Shown here piece by piece: positions 34,745 through 43,889 of a stretch of 64,000 bases of DNA (its first letter is position 1; the number at the start of each line of letters is the position of its first letter). Position numbers and translations under genes: made by a program. The notes beneath the pieces were generated by a model. That model was not told the DNA's origin, made no database searches, and saw only the letters and a program-made list of their open reading frames with translations. The DNA comes from JABJGO01 sp963921245 (lineage in GTDB: Bacteria > Pseudomonadota > Alphaproteobacteria > Rhodospirillales > Casp-alpha2): the NCBI GenBank assembly GCA_963921245.4, contig CAWUEY030000001.1, positions 1,488,001 through 1,552,000 on the forward strand, in the 5' to 3' direction.

Positions 34745-36040
34745 TTACTTTGCCTTGTCCAGCGCCTGCGCCAGATCCGCAATGATATCATCTGGATGTT
34801 CCAAACCGATACACAGACGCACGTAACCCGGGGTCACACCGGAAGCGCGCTGGTCCTCTTCGGATAATTGGGAGTGCGTGGTTGACGCGGGGTGAATAGC
34901 CAGACTGCGGGCATCACCGATATTGGCGACATGATACAACAGTTCCAGACCATCAATGAACTTCCGCCCGGCTTGCTTTCCGCCGGCCAGCTCACAACCG
35001 ATCATCGCGCCGTATCCACCGCTCAGATAGGTATCCGCCCGTTGCCGCTTATCGCCGGTATGCTGACCGGGATAAACAACCTTTGACACATCCCGACGGG
35101 TTGCCAGAAAATCGGCAACCTTCGCCGCATTGGAGCAATGGCGAGACATGCGAACGGGCAGGGTTTCCAACCCCTGAATGAACTGAAATGCATTAAACGG
35201 GCTCATGGCGGAACCCATATCCCTGAGCAGAATAACCCGGGCGCGCAAAATATAGGCGATGGGGCCCAGGGGTTTGACGGCCTCGGTCCAGATTGCTCCG
35301 TGATAGCTGGGATCCGGCTCATTAAGCAGCGGGAAGCGTTCACCACCGGCTTCCCAATCGAATTTGCCGCTATCAACGAGCATGCCGCCAATGGAGGAAC
35401 CATGTCCGCCAATATACTTGGTGGTGGAATAAAGGACGATGCTGGCGCCGTGCTCAATAGGACGACACAGCATGGCAGCAGCTGTATTATCCATGATCAA
35501 CGGAACACCGGCCTCGTCGCCGATTTTCGCCACCTCACTGATGGGAAACACCTCAAGTTTGGGGTTTGGTAGGGTTTCGGCATAGTAGCAACGGGTTTTT
35601 GAATCCGTTGCGCGGCGGAAGTTTTCCGGATCACCAGGGTCAACAAACCTGCACTCAATACCCAATGATTTCAAAATATTGGAGAATAAATTCCAAGTGC
35701 CGCCGTAAATGTCAGTGGAGCACACAAAGTTGTCGCCAGCCTGACAAACATTGAGAATTGCGAATGTCGAAGCGGCTTGCCCGGAAGACAGGGCCAGGGC
35801 TGCAACACCACCTTCAATGGCGCTGACCCGTTGCTCCAGTACGTCCTGTGTCGGGTTCATTATGCGGGTATAGATGTTGCCCAATTCCTTCAGGGCAAAC
35901 AGGTTTTCTGCATGTTCCGTGTCACGAAACTGATAGGAGGTTGTCTGATAAATAGGAACCGCAACGGCACCGGTTGCGGGATCACCGCGGTACCCGGCAT
36001 GCAGGGCAAGGGTTTCGGGGTGTAAAGTACGTTCGCTCAT
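34745..36040 (-). CDS. metY: O-acetylhomoserine aminocarboxypropyltransferase (sulfhydrylase)
   Basis: 431-residue PLP enzyme of the Cys/Met metabolism family. The PLP lysine is in LYSTTKYIGGHG; DNTAAAM (in place of the usual DNT-F) and YTRIMNPTQDVLEQR are family segments. The length of about 430 and the IGDARSLAIHPASTTHSQL signature favour O-acetylhomoserine sulfhydrylase over cystathionine gamma-synthase. ATG 36040 follows GGAGAAAC; an in-frame upstream extension is not conserved. It makes homocysteine by direct sulfhydrylation. I looked for a SAM-II riboswitch in the 100-bp leader and did not find one. Confidence 0.92.
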   Translation of the reverse strand: MSERTLHPETLALHAGYRGDPATGAVAVPIYQTTSYQFRDTEHAENLFALKELGNIYTRIMNPTQDVLEQRVSAIEGGVAALALSSGQAASTFAILNVCQAGDNFVCSTDIYGGTWNLFSNILKSLGIECRFVDPGDPENFRRATDSKTRCYYAETLPNPKLEVFPISEVAKIGDEAGVPLIMDNTAAAMLCRPIEHGASIVLYSTTKYIGGHGSSIGGMLVDSGKFDWEAGGERFPLLNEPDPSYHGAIWTEAVKPLGPIAYILRARVILLRDMGSAMSPFNAFQFIQGLETLPVRMSRHCSNAAKVADFLATRRDVSKVVYPGQHTGDKRQRADTYLSGGYGAMIGCELAGGKQAGRKFIDGLELLYHVANIGDARSLAIHPASTTHSQLSEEDQRASGVTPGYVRLCIGLEHPDDIIADLAQALDKAK

Positions 36041-36143
36041 GAGTTTCTCCACTGTCGATGGATATGTTTCCCTTATCGCCGCCTCAAAGACCACCACAAG
36101 GCAGGAATGTCAATGAAATCAGTTACACAGTCCCTGCATCAAG

Positions 36144-36455
36144 ATGCCTTCGTCCCCCCTTGATAGGAAACCGGTCCAGCGCTACCGTTACCAGGCGAGT
36201 CGCCCGGTTACAGGATGGTTGATTGAGGCAAACGTGAAGCAGGTTCTGTTTGAGTTCAAGCGGTTCGGTCGCCGTGCCGTTCATATTGCTGCAATTGATC
36301 CGGAAACCCGTCTGGAGGTTACAATGGTCGGCGATATTACCTACGGCGAAGAAATGCTCAAAAGACTGGCTGCCCGGAAGCTCAACTACGTTCTGAACAA
36401 GAAAATTCGGGAAGCCGAAGAGAAAGCGGAAAAAACCACTTTTAGTGCTGATTGA
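36144..36455 (+). CDS. Small conserved hypothetical protein upstream of rpiB
   Basis: 103 residues, soluble and basic, with beta-strand pattern VKQVLFEFKRFGRRAVHIAAIDPETRLEVTMVGD followed by helix AARKLNYVLNKKIREA. I associate this pattern with a small alphaproteobacterial family (DUF6898-like) found ahead of rpiB-glyA, but this is from memory. No strong ribosome-binding site is seen, and a start further in is possible. Function unknown. Confidence 0.65.
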   Translation: MPSSPLDRKPVQRYRYQASRPVTGWLIEANVKQVLFEFKRFGRRAVHIAAIDPETRLEVTMVGDITYGEEMLKRLAARKLNYVLNKKIREAEEKAEKTTFSAD

Positions 36456-36610
36456 GCCTCGACAACCCTTCAAACACACGATATGCACCTCAGCCTTATC
36501 CCTTGTGTTTCGTTGGCAGATACCTCGAATATATGGTAGAGGGACTGCTCGCAAAGGCCGCGCACATCGTTACGCGTACATCACCATACGTGAAAGAGGT
36601 AACAAGTACC

Positions 36611-37054
36611 ATGTCTGGAGCCCTGGCAATTGCCTGTGATCATGGCGGCACAGAACTGAAAGGCATCCTTGTTGCTGATCTTCAGGATGCAGGTTTTGAG
36701 GTTGTCGATCTGGGTACTCACAGCACTGATTGTGTTGATTATCCCGATTTTGGCTATGCCGTAGGGGAAGCGCTTTCCAACGGAGAAGCCGACCGGGGTA
36801 TTTTGATTTGTGGTAGCGGCATCGGTATTTCCATGGCCGCGAACCGATTTTCGGCGGTTCGTGCCGCCACCGTTCATGACGTTACCAGTGCACGGCTATG
36901 CCGGGAACACAATGATGCCAATGTGCTTTGCCTCGGGGCAAGACTGATCGGCCCGGAACTGGCACGTGAATGCGTTCAGGTCTTTCTTAACACCGGGTTT
37001 GAAGGGGGGCGTCACGTGGGTCGTATCGAAAAACTCTCCAATCCGCCGCGTTGA
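36611..37054 (+). CDS. rpiB: Ribose-5-phosphate isomerase B
   Basis: 147-residue isomerase of the RpiB/LacAB fold interconverting ribose 5-phosphate and ribulose 5-phosphate. ACDHGGTELKG near the N-terminus, the GSGIGISMAANR loop around residue 77 and REHNDANVLCLGAR are diagnostic. ATG 36611 opens the first beta strand; an AAAGAGGT motif lies 12 bases upstream, and the longer open frame to 36452 has no similarity. glyA follows after 40 bp. Confidence 0.93.
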   Translation: MSGALAIACDHGGTELKGILVADLQDAGFEVVDLGTHSTDCVDYPDFGYAVGEALSNGEADRGILICGSGIGISMAANRFSAVRAATVHDVTSARLCREHNDANVLCLGARLIGPELARECVQVFLNTGFEGGRHVGRIEKLSNPPR

Positions 37055-37094
37055 TTGATTTGTTTGTCTTAAAAATTGAAGGAACACCCGTTTT

Positions 37095-38393
37095 ATGAGT
37101 TCTTATCCCAACAGTTCGCTCGAGAATTTTTTCTCTCAGTCTCTCGCGGATCGCGATCCCGATCTTCTTGGTTCCATTCAGGATGAACTGGGCCGTCAGC
37201 AGAACCAGATCGAATTGATCGCATCGGAAAACATTGTTTCGCGGGCGGTCATGGAAGCCCAGGGCTCCGTTATGACCAACAAATATGCGGAAGGCTATCC
37301 GGGGCGGCGGTACTATGGCGGGTGCGAATACGTTGATGTGGCTGAAAAGCTTGCCATCGAGAGGGCAAAGAGGCTGTTCAATTGCGAATACATTAACGTG
37401 CAACCGCACTCCGGCGCTCAGGCCAACGGAGCCGTCATGCTGGCGTTGACGCAACCCGGTGACACCATTATGGGGCTGTCTCTGGCTTCTGGCGGTCATC
37501 TCACCCACGGAGCACCTCCGGCACAATCCGGTAAATGGTTCAACGCGGTTCAGTATAACGTCCGCAGGGATAATGCCCTGATCGATTTCGATGAAGTGGA
37601 ACGTCTGGCACGGGAAAACAAACCAAAGATCATTATCGCCGGGGGCTCTGCCTATCCGCGCACCTTGGATTTTGCCAAATTCCGTGAAATCGCCGACAGC
37701 GTAGGCGCACTTCTCTGGGTTGATATGGCGCACTTCGCCGGTCTGGTGGCAACAGGACTGCACCCTAGTCCGCTACCCCACGCCGACGTGGTTACCACAA
37801 CCACCCACAAAACCCTTCGCGGGGCGCGGGGCGGCATGATCCTGTCCAACAACCTGGACATCGGTAAAAAGATCAATTCAGCGGTCTTCCCGGGTCTTCA
37901 GGGCGGGCCTCTGATGCACGTCATCGCAGCCAAGGCCGTTGCTTTCGGCGAAGCTCTGGAACCGGGATTCAAGGACTACTGTCAATCCGTCATCGACAAC
38001 GCAAAGGTTCTTGCAGAAATCCTGATCGAGCGCGGCCTGGACATTGTCAGTGGCGGTACCGACACGCATCTGGTGCTGGTCGACCTGCGGCCCAAGGGAC
38101 TGACCGGTGACATCACCGAACGCAGTCTGGATCATGCCAGAATGACCTGTAATAAAAACGGTATTCCGTTTGACCCCGAAAAACCCATGGTTACCTCGGG
38201 TATCCGTCTTGGTACGCCCGCCGGTACCACGCGCGGTTTCGGCACCGACGAATTCCGTCAAATCGGTAATCTGATCGGTGACGTTCTGGATGGTCTGGCA
38301 GCCAACCGTGACGATAACTCTGCTGCTGAAAAAGCCGCCGCCGAAAAAGTCGCAAACCTGTGCGCGGCGTTCCCGGTTTATCAGGATATCTAG
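37095..38393 (+). CDS. glyA: Serine hydroxymethyltransferase
   Basis: 432-residue PLP enzyme linking serine/glycine to one-carbon folate. The PLP lysine lies in TTTTHKTLRGARGG, and LIASENIVSRAVMEAQGS and KYAEGYPGRRYYGG are family signatures. nrdR follows after 75 bp, then the rib-nusB-thiL genes. I saw no glycine riboswitch in the 40-bp leader. Confidence 0.97.
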   Translation: MSSYPNSSLENFFSQSLADRDPDLLGSIQDELGRQQNQIELIASENIVSRAVMEAQGSVMTNKYAEGYPGRRYYGGCEYVDVAEKLAIERAKRLFNCEYINVQPHSGAQANGAVMLALTQPGDTIMGLSLASGGHLTHGAPPAQSGKWFNAVQYNVRRDNALIDFDEVERLARENKPKIIIAGGSAYPRTLDFAKFREIADSVGALLWVDMAHFAGLVATGLHPSPLPHADVVTTTTHKTLRGARGGMILSNNLDIGKKINSAVFPGLQGGPLMHVIAAKAVAFGEALEPGFKDYCQSVIDNAKVLAEILIERGLDIVSGGTDTHLVLVDLRPKGLTGDITERSLDHARMTCNKNGIPFDPEKPMVTSGIRLGTPAGTTRGFGTDEFRQIGNLIGDVLDGLAANRDDNSAAEKAAAEKVANLCAAFPVYQDI

Positions 38394-38468
38394 GGGACAA
38401 CGGACAAGGGCGAGCGGCGGAAATGACGGTTGCCGCCAAACAACTTGAGGGATTGAGGAGGTTATCAC

Positions 38469-38927
38469 ATGCGCTGCCCATTCTGTGGTAACGACGACAC
38501 ACAAGTCAAAGACTCACGTCCAACGGAGGACAACGCCACCATTCGGCGGCGGCGTTTCTGTTCCGCTTGTGGATCGCGGTTCACGACCTTTGAGCGGGTT
38601 CAGTTGCGTGAACTGTCCGTGATAAAATCCGATGGTGAGAAAAGTCCGTTTGATCGGGATAAACTGGCGCGCTCTCTCCACATTGCGCTCCGTAAACGTC
38701 CCGTGGACGAAGAGAAGATCGAACGCGTCGTCAACAGCATACAGCGCCGGCTGGAAACTCTGGGCGAAAGCGACATACCCACCAAGGTGGTAGGCGAAAT
38801 GGTTATGGATTATCTCGCTGATCTGGACAAGGTTGCGTACGTACGTTTCGCTTCTGTCTATCGTAATTTCCGGGAGGCGAAGGATTTTGAAGACTTTGTC
38901 GGTAACCTGGGTGACGAAGACGTTTAA
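38469..38927 (+). CDS. nrdR: Transcriptional repressor NrdR
   Basis: 152-residue regulator of ribonucleotide reductase genes. The zinc ribbon has C3, C6, C31 and C34 (CPFC and CSAC); the ATP-cone domain follows (VIKSDGEKSPFDRDKL to ADLDKVAYVRFASVYR). A GAGGAGGT site directly precedes the ATG. Its 3' end overlaps the proposed ribD start by 17 bp. Confidence 0.97.
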   Translation: MRCPFCGNDDTQVKDSRPTEDNATIRRRRFCSACGSRFTTFERVQLRELSVIKSDGEKSPFDRDKLARSLHIALRKRPVDEEKIERVVNSIQRRLETLGESDIPTKVVGEMVMDYLADLDKVAYVRFASVYRNFREAKDFEDFVGNLGDEDV

Positions 38928-40038
38928 CAGCGACGATCATGCCTTTATGCGCGCTGCCCTCGTGTTGGCGCGCCGCGGTCTCGGCAATACCGCCCCCAAT
39001 CCAGCCGTTGGTTGTATCGTTGTCCGCCCGGACCTAGGCAATCGGGTGGTTGGGCGTGGCTGGACCCAACCGGGTGGCAGGCCACACGCGGAAACAAAAG
39101 CCCTGGAGCGGGCGGGTGAGGGCTCAGCCGGTGCCACGGCGTATGTAACGCTGGAACCGTGTTGTCATCAGGGTAAAACACCGCCATGCACCAAGGCGTT
39201 GATCGAGGCGGGTATCCACCGTGTGGTTGTTGCAACGACAGACCCGGACGAGCGGGTAGCGGGGCAGGGGATCACCACCCTGAGACAGGCCGGCATCATC
39301 GTGGAAAGCGGATTACTGGGCACCGAGGCGCGTGATCTGAATACCGGTTTCATATCCCGTATTACGCGCTCACAGCCCTACGTGATGCTCAAGACGGCAA
39401 CCAGCCTGGATGGGCGTATCGCAACCGCAAGTGGCCAAAGTCAATGGATTACCGGCGAACGTGCCCGTCAGGCCGGGCATGCCTTGCGGGCGCGATGCGA
39501 TGCCATTCTGACCGGCATGGGCACGGTTCGTGCCGACAACCCGCAACTTACCTGTCGTTTGCCGGGATTGGAAGATCATTCCCCCGTTCGGGTGGTGCTC
39601 GACCCCGACCTGGATATGGATGAGAAGGCGGCCCTGATCACATCCGCCGGAAATACACCAACCTGGATTGTCACTTGTAGCGGGGATCAGGCCCGTATTG
39701 ACCGGATCACCGCAATAGCCGGGGTTAGCGTGCTATCGGTTGAGGCGGATAACAATGGCTATCCGGGTCTGTTACAGACGTTGACGCAATTGGCAAAACA
39801 CGGAATCAACCGATTAATGATTGAGGCAGGTTCCAAACTCAATGCAGCATTCCTCAAACAGGGCCTTGTTGATGAAATTTCCTGGTTTCGAGCTCCCTTT
39901 ATCATAGGCGCAGATGGCCTCTCCGCAGTGGAAAGCCTCGATCTTCAGAACCTGGTGGATGCACATACGTTTGACATGACGGCCTCTTTCAACCTAGGAG
40001 AGGATCGCATGGATGTTTTCAAACGCAGCAACGTATAG
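38911..40038 (+). CDS. ribD: Bifunctional riboflavin deaminase/reductase RibD
   Basis: 375 residues. The N-terminal deaminase has the zinc site H59-A-E61 with C84 and C93 (PCCHQGKTPPC); the C-terminal reductase starts near residue 150 (YVMLKTATSLDGRIATASG). It performs the second and third steps of riboflavin synthesis. GTG 38911 gives the usual lead-in before DHAFMRAALVLARRG; ATG 38947 is the next choice. The overlap with nrdR indicates coupling. Confidence 0.93.
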   Translation: MTKTFNSDDHAFMRAALVLARRGLGNTAPNPAVGCIVVRPDLGNRVVGRGWTQPGGRPHAETKALERAGEGSAGATAYVTLEPCCHQGKTPPCTKALIEAGIHRVVVATTDPDERVAGQGITTLRQAGIIVESGLLGTEARDLNTGFISRITRSQPYVMLKTATSLDGRIATASGQSQWITGERARQAGHALRARCDAILTGMGTVRADNPQLTCRLPGLEDHSPVRVVLDPDLDMDEKAALITSAGNTPTWIVTCSGDQARIDRITAIAGVSVLSVEADNNGYPGLLQTLTQLAKHGINRLMIEAGSKLNAAFLKQGLVDEISWFRAPFIIGADGLSAVESLDLQNLVDAHTFDMTASFNLGEDRMDVFKRSNV

Positions 40039-40049
40039 AGGGCCTCGGT

Positions 40050-40637
40050 GTGTTTACCGGAATTGTTACGGATTTGGGTCGGGTACGCGACATTTCCGGC
40101 GATGGTGACAAGCGATTCGAATTCGAAACCATTTATAATACCGCCACCATTGATGATGGTGCTTCAATAGCCTGTAGCGGGGCCTGTCTGACGGTAATTG
40201 ACAAGGGAGCGGGCTGGTTTGCGGCTATGGTATCCAACGAAACTCTGTCGTGTACCACGCTGTCGTCGTGGACAACCGGCACCCCGGTTAATCTGGAGCG
40301 TGCCCTGAAGGTGGGTGATGAATTGGGTGGACATATTGTTTCCGGTCATGTGGACGGCATCGGTATCGTTATCGAGATTAAACCTGATGCCGACTCCCAC
40401 CGCATGCGCTTTGAGGTGCCAGAAACCCTCACCCGTCAGATTGCGGCGAAAGGATCAATTACCATCGATGGCGTGTCACTGACCGTCAACGACGTTGAAA
40501 ACAATCAGTTTGGCGTGAATATCATCCCCCACACCATGGCCCTCACGACACTCGGAAAAAAAGCCGTTGGCGATACGGTAAATCTGGAAGTGGACATGCT
40601 GGCGCGGTATGTTGCGCGCCTGCTTGAAAAGGGATAA
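40050..40637 (+). CDS. ribE: Riboflavin synthase alpha subunit
   Basis: 195-residue lumazine dismutase with two tandem lumazine-binding beta barrels. The N-terminus MFTGIVTDLG and the internal repeat boundary GHIVSGHVDGIG are diagnostic; VNIIPHTMALTTLG is the second-barrel signature. The start is GTG 40050, 11 bp after ribD. It lies in the operon ribD-ribE-ribBA-ribH. Confidence 0.96.
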   Translation: MFTGIVTDLGRVRDISGDGDKRFEFETIYNTATIDDGASIACSGACLTVIDKGAGWFAAMVSNETLSCTTLSSWTTGTPVNLERALKVGDELGGHIVSGHVDGIGIVIEIKPDADSHRMRFEVPETLTRQIAAKGSITIDGVSLTVNDVENNQFGVNIIPHTMALTTLGKKAVGDTVNLEVDMLARYVARLLEKG

Positions 40638-40642
40638 CCGTT

Positions 40643-41812
40643 GTGAGCAATCAGGGTTCGGTCAATACGGCATCAAAACAAGATGTCCAGCGTGCCATGG
40701 CGGATGCGGACTACCTGTCCAGTATTGAAGAGATCATCGACGACGCCCGAAATGGCAAGATGTTTATTCTGGTAGACGATGAAAACCGGGAAAATGAGGG
40801 TGATCTTGTAATTCCTGCCCAGATGGCAACGCCTGATGCCATCAATTTCATGGCAAAATTCGGGCGCGGCCTTATCTGTCTGGCGCTGACACCGGAACGG
40901 GTCCAGGAACTTAACCTACCGCTCATGTCCCATCACAATGAATCCCGGCATCATACGGCCTTTACGGTTTCCATTGAGGCGCGGGAAGGGGTCACGACCG
41001 GCATATCCGCATCTGACCGTGCCCGTACCATTGCCGTGGCCATTGATCCCTTGCGCGGTTCGGATGACGTCGTCACACCGGGGCACGTGTTTCCCCTGGA
41101 AGCCAAACACGGGGGTACACTGGCACGGGCCGGCCATACCGAAGCCGCCGTCGATGTCTCGAGACTGGCCGGGCTTAACCCTTCAGGCGTGATCTGCGAG
41201 ATCATGAACGAGGATGGTTCCATGTCCCGACTGCCGGACCTGATCCCGTTTGCCCAGCATCACGGGCTCAAGATCGCCACTATCGCCGATCTGATTGCTT
41301 ATCGTCTCAAAAACGACAGCATCATCGAACGCACGGTGGAAACCACCATCGACACGGAGTTTGGCGGGCGGTTTGATATGTACGTCTACGTCAACCAGTT
41401 GGCTTATGCGGAACACATTGCGCTGGTCAAAGGCGATATCACAAGCGATGAGCCGGTTCTTGTGCGTATGCATGCGTTCAACATTCTCGAAGACGTCCTC
41501 GGGGACCGCGACAGCGGCAAGGCGTATCACCTGCACCGCGCCATGGACATTATTGGCAAGAAAGAGCGCGGGGTTGTTGTGCTCATTCGCGAACCCCACA
41601 AAGCTAGTTTGTCCGATCGGGTGCGCCTTAAAATCGGGCAACCGCCCACCCAGGGCGCGGAACTCCGTAATTACGGCGTAGGGGCACAAATTCTGCTCGA
41701 TCTCGGTGTCCGGAAAATGACCCTTGTTTCCAACACAACCCGCAACATCGTGGGCCTCGAAGGGTATGGTCTGGAAGTTGTCGGCCATCACCCCATCGGT
41801 GGTGAAGCCTGA
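40643..41812 (+). CDS. ribBA: 3,4-dihydroxy-2-butanone-4-phosphate synthase with degenerate GTP cyclohydrolase II domain
   Basis: 389 residues. The N-terminal RibB half (about 30-235) is intact: DDENRENEGDL, GHTEA and NEDGSM are all present. The C-terminal half aligns with GTP cyclohydrolase II (LVRMHAFNILEDVLG), but all three zinc cysteines are gone: the expected SEC and LRCDCG read HAFN and DRDSGK, and EGRGIGL reads EPHKASL. It should therefore act only as RibB, leaving GTP cyclohydrolase II to another gene outside the window. Such RibBX-type proteins occur in alphaproteobacteria. GTG 40643 starts 5 bp after ribE. Confidence 0.92.
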   Translation: MSNQGSVNTASKQDVQRAMADADYLSSIEEIIDDARNGKMFILVDDENRENEGDLVIPAQMATPDAINFMAKFGRGLICLALTPERVQELNLPLMSHHNESRHHTAFTVSIEAREGVTTGISASDRARTIAVAIDPLRGSDDVVTPGHVFPLEAKHGGTLARAGHTEAAVDVSRLAGLNPSGVICEIMNEDGSMSRLPDLIPFAQHHGLKIATIADLIAYRLKNDSIIERTVETTIDTEFGGRFDMYVYVNQLAYAEHIALVKGDITSDEPVLVRMHAFNILEDVLGDRDSGKAYHLHRAMDIIGKKERGVVVLIREPHKASLSDRVRLKIGQPPTQGAELRNYGVGAQILLDLGVRKMTLVSNTTRNIVGLEGYGLEVVGHHPIGGEA

Positions 41813-41836
41813 TCCCTGGCTACGGAGACCCTCGTC

Positions 41837-42280
41837 ATGGCCGATGAACGCCCCAAAATCCTGATTGTTGAAGCCCGCTACTACACGGAGGTTGCCGATC
41901 ATCTGGTCAACAGTGTGATTGTCGAACTGGAAGCCGCCGAATGCACCTATGAACGGCTCGAGGTTCCTGGCGTGTTTGAAGTTCCCGCAGCGATCATGCA
42001 TGGCATGAACAGTGACAAGGGCTTCCATGGTGCGATTGCACTTGGCTGTGTCATTCGCGGTGAAACCAGCCACTATGACCATATCTGTGAAGAAGCCAGT
42101 CGCGCCCTCATGGATATATCGCTGTCCGGTATCCCTCTCGGGTTTGGCATTTTGACCTGCGAAAACACGGATCAGGCTCTTGCTCGTGCGGACGCCAGGC
42201 GAAAGAACAAGGGCAGGGAAATCGCCGATGCGTGTCTCCGTATGATGGAGATTGAGACCATGTACGGGAGCGGGGATTGA
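41837..42280 (+). CDS. ribH: 6,7-dimethyl-8-ribityllumazine synthase
   Basis: 147-residue lumazine synthase. VPGVFEVPAAI, GCVIRGETSHYDHICEEASR (active-site His) and IPLGFGILTCENTDQA are diagnostic. It condenses the RibB product with the RibD product. It is 24 bp after ribBA and 3 bp before nusB, a conserved order. Confidence 0.97.
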   Translation: MADERPKILIVEARYYTEVADHLVNSVIVELEAAECTYERLEVPGVFEVPAAIMHGMNSDKGFHGAIALGCVIRGETSHYDHICEEASRALMDISLSGIPLGFGILTCENTDQALARADARRKNKGREIADACLRMMEIETMYGSGD

Positions 42281-42283
42281 GGC

Positions 42284-42763
42284 ATGAACAAAAAAGCGGG
42301 CGCACCACCGGCTCGGAACAGCGCGCGCCTCGCGGCGGTTCAGGCCTTGTACGAGATTGACTCCACCGACGCGCCAGTTGATCCGGTTCTGACCGAATTC
42401 CTCAACAGGCGCTGGCAGGATTCGATTACCGACGAGTACGACCAACCCGTCGCACTAACCGATTTTGACCACGACTTGTTGGCCTCTATCGTTCAAGGTG
42501 TCTCACGTGACATTCACGCCCTGGATACGGAGATTTCCGAGAATCTGAGCGAGAAGTGGACCATGGACCGACTGGAATTGATCATGCGGGCGATCCTCAG
42601 GGCCGCTACATTCGAACTCAAGAACAGTATAAAGGTTCCAGTCAAAGTGGTGATCAGCGAGTATATGGATATCGCCGCCGCGTTCTACAGCACCAACGAA
42701 CCCGCGCTGGTAAACGGCGTACTGAACCAGGTTTCGAAGCGTCTTCGCCCGCGCGAAACCTGA
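42284..42763 (+). CDS. nusB: Transcription antitermination factor NusB
   Basis: 159-residue all-helical RNA-binding protein that, with NusE, supports antitermination of rRNA operons. ARLAAVQALYEID at the N-terminus and RLELIMRAILRAATFEL and VISEYMDIAAAFY near the C-terminus are typical. The ATG 3 bp after ribH shows coupling to the riboflavin operon. Confidence 0.96.
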   Translation: MNKKAGAPPARNSARLAAVQALYEIDSTDAPVDPVLTEFLNRRWQDSITDEYDQPVALTDFDHDLLASIVQGVSRDIHALDTEISENLSEKWTMDRLELIMRAILRAATFELKNSIKVPVKVVISEYMDIAAAFYSTNEPALVNGVLNQVSKRLRPRET

Positions 42764-42810
42764 AGCCCCAGATAAAGCTAGATAAAGAAGGACACTGTAC
42801 CATCAGCACC

Positions 42811-43776
42811 TTGTCCGAATCCGGGATTATCTCTGAACTTCTGGTGCCTCTATGCAGTTCGCTGCCAGGCGCCTGGGGACTGGAAGACGATGCTGCTCAT
42901 ATTGTAACACCGGCAGGCGAGGACTTGATCGTTACAACGGATACCCTCACCGACGGGGTTCATTTTCGGGCGGTACATGGCTCCGCAAGCGCCGCCAGCC
43001 GAGCGCTTCGTAGCAATCTTTCAGACCTTGCCGCCATGGGAGCCCGCCCAGTCTGTTACAACATGGCGTTGAGTATTCCGGATTCCATCGATGAGGACTG
43101 GCTGCGTGGTTTCGTAAACCAACTGGCACTGGACCAGGCGCATTTCTCGATTGCGCTGATCGGCGGCGATACCACACGCACACCCGGTCCCTTCAGTGTA
43201 ACGATCTCCGCCTTTGGTAGTGTCCCTGAGGGCGGTGCCCTGCGGCGAAATGGTGCGCGCCCCGGTGACAACATCTTTGTCAGCGGCACCCTTGGCGACG
43301 GATATTTGGGCTTGAAATTACTCAATGGTGAGATCGACAACGGCCTTGTTTCTGATCCGGAATTCGCCATTGAAAAATTCTCTTTCCCGGTACCGCGCAT
43401 CGACCTGGGTACGGCTTTGCGCGGCAAGGCCAGTGCCTGCGCTGATGTATCGGATGGATTGCTGCGGGATCTGGGGAACATCTGTCGCGCATCCAAAACA
43501 ACCGCGCGGATCGAACGCGAAGCACTGCCGTTTTCTGAAACCGCGAAATCCATCATGGGAGCCAACGGTATAGACGAACACAAACTGATAACCGGCGGTG
43601 ATGACTATGAACTGATCTTTTGCGTACCGCCGTCTTCTACCCTAAAATCCACCACGCCAGTCACGCGAATCGGAACAATTGTTGAGGGCCTTTCGGATAA
43701 AAGTCCTGTCCTGGTGACGAAAAATGGCACCGAACTGGATAATGATACAGACGTCGGTTATGAACACACATGGTAA
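42811..43776 (+). CDS. thiL: Thiamine-monophosphate kinase
   Basis: 321-residue kinase that makes thiamine diphosphate. It has GLEDDAAHI, TTDTLTDGVHF, ALRSNLSDLAAMGARP, GGDTTRTPG and, near the C-terminus, TGGDDYELIF. The start is uncertain: TTG 42811 (LSESGIISELLVPLC) fits the family length, but the nearest GAAGGA lies about 18 bases upstream. The longer open frame overlapping nusB is not conserved. It follows nusB by 47 bp. Confidence 0.9.
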   Translation: MSESGIISELLVPLCSSLPGAWGLEDDAAHIVTPAGEDLIVTTDTLTDGVHFRAVHGSASAASRALRSNLSDLAAMGARPVCYNMALSIPDSIDEDWLRGFVNQLALDQAHFSIALIGGDTTRTPGPFSVTISAFGSVPEGGALRRNGARPGDNIFVSGTLGDGYLGLKLLNGEIDNGLVSDPEFAIEKFSFPVPRIDLGTALRGKASACADVSDGLLRDLGNICRASKTTARIEREALPFSETAKSIMGANGIDEHKLITGGDDYELIFCVPPSSTLKSTTPVTRIGTIVEGLSDKSPVLVTKNGTELDNDTDVGYEHTW

Positions 43777-43889
43777 CCGGACCGGCAAACCACGGGTCGA
43801 ATTGGCGCAACCAATGCTTTGCCCTCTGTTTCCGCGGAACGCTAGTCTGACACCGCGAAACACAGGGTTCTGAAACTGGGAAGTCGCAG

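Noticed and set aside
36041..36143. SAM-II riboswitch ahead of the O-acetylhomoserine sulfhydrylase gene
   Set aside because: Such riboswitches are common at this gene in alphaproteobacteria, but the conserved core GTGATAAA...TGTAGCTAAAAA is not in the leader.
37055..37094. Glycine riboswitch ahead of glyA
   Set aside because: The 40-bp leader is too short to hold the aptamer.
41183..42445. 420-codon antisense open frame over ribBA and ribH
   Set aside because: Both covered genes are certain; the antisense product has no recognisable motif.
42556..42810. N-terminal extension of thiL over nusB
   Set aside because: It is an out-of-frame reading of nusB without ThiL similarity.
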